Shown here: in pieces, positions 61,610 through 64,000 of the stretch | How positions within the stretch are numbered: position 1 is the stretch's first letter | How the letters are laid out: each line of letters opens with the position of its first letter | From: Roseivirga seohaensis | GTDB taxonomy: Bacteria; Bacteroidota; Bacteroidia; Cytophagales; Cyclobacteriaceae | DNA: 64,000 bases | Assembly (NCBI RefSeq): GCF_001592945.1 | Contig: NZ_LRPB01000005.1 | Coordinates: 124,001-188,000, forward strand | Direction of reading: 5' to 3' | Notes under the pieces: generated by a model | What the model was told of the DNA's origin: nothing | Seen by the model: the letters and a program-made list of their open reading frames with translations, nothing else | Databases searched by the model: none | Translations under genes and position numbers: made by a program

Positions 61610-62188
61610 CTACCAGTTACCTGAAGTGGTAATTTCTGTTCTAGAACCGAAACGTAAAGGTCTTCTGTTTTTGATTTCGTTATCCTCTGTTCTGGTTCTG
61701 TCGAAAGGATAAGTGTCAACTACCTCAATGTAATCTACATTAACACCAGAACGAACCGAATCTTTGGCATAAAGCGAAAAGAATTTGTCCGGTGCATGTG
61801 GTAACCTTGGTAGGTTCATTGGGTTGAAATTTGGTATTTTAAACAATGAATCTCTCACTGTTCTAAAACCTAGCGTGTCATAAGTAAAGGTTGAAATTTC
61901 TTCTCCGTAGGCTTGAGGAGTAATAGTTTCAGTTCTTTGGATCAACCAAATTTTACCACTGTCTACATAAGAAATTAGTTTTTCCCATGTATCGGCATAA
62001 TCACCATAAGTGCTTTGGTAAGCAATCTGGGCATCACGAATGAGTTCAAGTTTGGCTTTCACCGAATTTTCTACTCTTTCAATGTCTTTTGCTCTCTCAA
62101 TAGTTGAGTTAATACTGTCATAAAGGAAGTAGCCAAATGTGAGGGCTCCAATGAATATGACTACAGTAAGGATTTTAGTTAGGCTCAT
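61610..62188 (-). CDS. membrane-anchored protein of unknown function
   Basis: This 192-aa protein has one N-terminal membrane helix (LTKILTVVIFIGALTFGYFLY) and a soluble part starting with a helix (ERAKDIERVENSVKAKLELI) and an AQIAYQSTYGDYADTWEKLI segment. That segment recalls the N-terminal helix of type IV pilin-like proteins, but no pilin cleavage site is seen. It is the outermost gene of the DUF3822-coaD set and is conserved in the phylum. I cannot assign a function. Confidence 0.75.
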   Translation of the reverse strand: MSLTKILTVVIFIGALTFGYFLYDSINSTIERAKDIERVENSVKAKLELIRDAQIAYQSTYGDYADTWEKLISYVDSGKIWLIQRTETITPQAYGEEISTFTYDTLGFRTVRDSLFKIPNFNPMNLPRLPHAPDKFFSLYAKDSVRSGVNVDYIEVVDTYPFDRTRTEDNEIKNRRPLRFGSRTEITTSGNW

Positions 62189-62567
62189 TTTTTAAGGTTG
62201 ATCTTTTTGCGAAAATAACTATTTTATTAGGTAACTGAAAATAAATCGAACTGCTATTTTATGCAATTCTAATGAAATTTGAAATAGCCAGTCTGTTTAA
62301 AAAGGCTTTCGAAACTAGTAATATTTTGAATAACATAGTGCAACCGATGGTTAGGGATTTGTTTTATTTTTTCAAAGGGTTTAAAATCGGTTTAAATGAT
62401 GACTTGAAAATCGGTCTCTAATTAAGTTTTAGGGTCTTTTCTAGCTTCTCATATATGATTAACCATCAGAATGTTTTTTTCAATTTAAATGGGCACCCCC
62501 ATATTTGGTTTGTAAATTGAGGTTGATTGAATTTTTAAGACAAAACTGATGAATTAAACTGCTAGTT
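62189..62567. other. AT-rich intergenic stretch with no clear gene
   Basis: About 379 bp between two minus-strand genes. On the plus strand a frame of 49 codons (62272-62421, starting MKFEIASLFKKAFE) is open, with the phrase AAAATCGGT occurring twice near its end. No ribosome-binding site or promoter box stands out, so I do not call it as a gene. No repeat or RNA structure is obvious. Confidence 0.4.
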
Positions 62568-64000
62568 TTAATTGCTTGAAGCATTGAGCGCCTTCATCAA
62601 CTGTGTTTTTAGAAGTTCCGATTCACTTGGTCTTGGAGCATCCTTATTTACCAAACGTCCATTGGTATCGTAAATCATGTAGCGCGGAATAAATTGAATT
62701 TCTAAATCGTCCATTTGCAATGAATTATCCGCATTCATAATTCGATAGTTGGTGCTTCCTTCTAACTCTAATTTTTTTAATGCCTTTTGCCATGGTTCTT
62801 CTGTGCGGTCGGTAGAAAGGTATAGGTAGACGATATTCTCGTTGTTCATTTCTTGCTGGAATTTCTTAGAACTAGGCATTTCAGCAATACAAGGGGCGCA
62901 CCAGCTGGCCCAGTAATCCACATAAATTACTTTTCCTTTGTTGGCTGAAATGAATTCATTCAGTGTTCCAGTCTTTCCACTGTTGTCTACCAATTGAACA
63001 TCATCATCAATTTCAAATTTGACATTATACTTTTTTACGAAGTCGTTAAATAGCACAGTGTCTTGGTAGTCATTTTTGAATTTAGTAAGATACTTAAGCC
63101 TTGTTTCAATGTTAAAATGTGAAGTCTCAGAAAGAGTTTTGTCCAAGTTTTTATACTGAAGAAGCTTCCGCTCCGTTGGACTGAATTCGGTGGACGCCTG
63201 TATTGAGTCGTATGAGGATGGGTAATTCCATGTACGACTTCCGCTTTCTCTCCCTTTAATCTCGAGCATCTCTACAGGATGGAGTCGTTTGGCTTTAGTT
63301 TCTATGAAACTTTGGTAAATACCTGAAACGAGAAGAGAGTCATTTCTAACGGCAAGTGCGGGGTGATCTCTTTCTAAGTCTTTTAAAATTTGACGTAAAT
63401 ACTCGAAGTTTTCTTCCTCAGGGACATACCTTAATTCGGTCACTTTATTGGTTAGCTTCCAATACAAGTCACTTAGCATGGCATTATGATGTTGTTCAGT
63501 GATAAGACCTTTTTCTCTGAATGAGTTGATTCGTTTAATGTCTTCCGTTAATTCTTGATTCAATACTTGCCCCATCTTGATTCTGTAGTTTTTCACAAAC
63601 TCTTGAGCGCTAATGGTCTTGTCTTCACCTCTGGAATATAGTCTAAAACCCAGTAGAGAGTGATTAAATATAATCATGGCAGGTAAGTCGTCTTGGTATA
63701 CAGAGTCTCGTTGGTTTAGGCTAAAGTTTGTAACCTCTGTATTTTCATTTCGGTTAATGATTTCTGCAATTGGTTTTGTGCCCTCATAATTAAAGATAAC
63801 CGTATCTCCTTTCCTAAAATAATAGGTGAGTTCATCTATGGCTTTGTAAGTGAGTTTAACTTCAAGTAAATTACGCTTCGTGCTTATGGTCACTGTGTCT
63901 GAAGGAGAGTTGACTTCAAAACGATAGCGGGTGGGTATTAAAGCATCATTGATAGTTTGGATTTGGTAACCATTACCTGAAGCAAGATTCCCAACAGGTT
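62568..64000 (-). CDS. TlpA-like thioredoxin family protein (5' end outside window)
   Basis: The frame is open to the window edge, so the N-terminus, and probably an export signal, is missing; the GTG at 63893 is only an internal start. The visible part has about 300 residues of an N-terminal domain without recognised motif, as in Bacteroidota TlpA-type proteins with DUF4369-like leaders. A thioredoxin domain follows with WASWCAPCIAEMPS near the end and cis-Pro in IQFIPRYMIYD. The CAPC active site suggests periplasmic disulfide reduction. The substrate is unknown. Confidence 0.9.
   Translation of the reverse strand, partial: PVGNLASGNGYQIQTINDALIPTRYRFEVNSPSDTVTISTKRNLLEVKLTYKAIDELTYYFRKGDTVIFNYEGTKPIAEIINRNENTEVTNFSLNQRDSVYQDDLPAMIIFNHSLLGFRLYSRGEDKTISAQEFVKNYRIKMGQVLNQELTEDIKRINSFREKGLITEQHHNAMLSDLYWKLTNKVTELRYVPEEENFEYLRQILKDLERDHPALAVRNDSLLVSGIYQSFIETKAKRLHPVEMLEIKGRESGSRTWNYPSSYDSIQASTEFSPTERKLLQYKNLDKTLSETSHFNIETRLKYLTKFKNDYQDTVLFNDFVKKYNVKFEIDDDVQLVDNSGKTGTLNEFISANKGKVIYVDYWASWCAPCIAEMPSSKKFQQEMNNENIVYLYLSTDRTEEPWQKALKKLELEGSTNYRIMNADNSLQMDDLEIQFIPRYMIYDTNGRLVNKDAPRPSESELLKTQLMKALNASSN

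Noticed and set aside
62272..62421. Possible 49-aa gene on the plus strand
   Set aside because: No ribosome-binding site or promoter, and the sequence is generic AT-rich; kept only as a note.

Overview
The window reads as a chromosomal segment of a Bacteroidota bacterium, most likely a marine or aquatic Cytophagales of the Roseivirga/Fulvivirga type. The reasons are the AT-leaning composition, -7 promoter boxes of the form TAnnTTTG (TACCTTTG, TACTTTTG), weak Shine-Dalgarno sites, and phylum-typical families (DUF4290, DUF3822, DUF6090, DUF2024, secreted tricorn, M1 and M16 peptidases, SecB-like toxin-antitoxin chaperone). The genus is inference; no rRNA gene is present.

Layout. 1-3.4 kb: Fe-S assembly genes sufB-sufC-sufD on the minus strand (sufD is cut by the window edge). 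3.4-6.5 kb: an Lrp/AsnC regulator, a well-formed but unassigned tRNA-like RNA with a very large variable arm and its own terminator, an acyl-CoA synthetase and a small lipoprotein. 6.5-17.9 kb: an accessory defence island. It holds translationally coupled hsdR-hsdM-hsdS, then a fused AAA ATPase-TOPRIM protein of OLD/PARIS type and a small unknown protein, then a toxin-antitoxin-SecB-like chaperone (TAC) operon. About 115-bp direct repeats flank the island. Its right end abuts tRNA-Arg(TCT), which is accompanied by damaged tRNA copies whose D and T loops are replaced by CCGAA..TTCGG palindromes. tRNA-Pro(GGG) near 25.9 kb shows the same pattern.

17.9-37.8 kb: housekeeping and secreted proteins. 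These are an aldo/keto reductase, tandem DUF2461 proteins, a tricorn-like S41 protease, a cytoplasmic solute-binding-fold protein, an M1 peptidase, a PhoD-like phosphatase, a GDPD lipoprotein, a GNAT-like protein, a PfkB kinase, a catalytic/non-catalytic M16 pair and an ECF sigma factor with a long C-terminus. 38-42.4 kb: a cysteine-rich MarR regulator with DUF2024, thioredoxin-like and flavin reductase genes. Three of these genes carry a similar 19-bp palindrome 37-46 bp upstream, suggesting a small redox regulon. A VWA lipoprotein and an OsmC protein follow.

42.5-51.5 kb: a hybrid histidine kinase, bioD-bioA, dnaN, and a sulfate-assimilation cluster (Rrf2 regulator, DUF2061, cysH of the APS-reductase type, cysD, cysN without cysC). 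51.7-64 kb: mostly minus-strand housekeeping genes, including VIT1/CCC1, murA (with the fosfomycin-target Cys replaced by Asp), a UvrD/PcrA helicase, a glycosyltransferase, pyrE, a Nudix hydrolase, coaD and a TlpA-like protein running off the window.

The strongest candidates for something undescribed are the tRNA-like RNA at 4043-4162, the palindrome-in-loop tRNA fragments at two loci, and the R-M + PARIS-like + TAC island.
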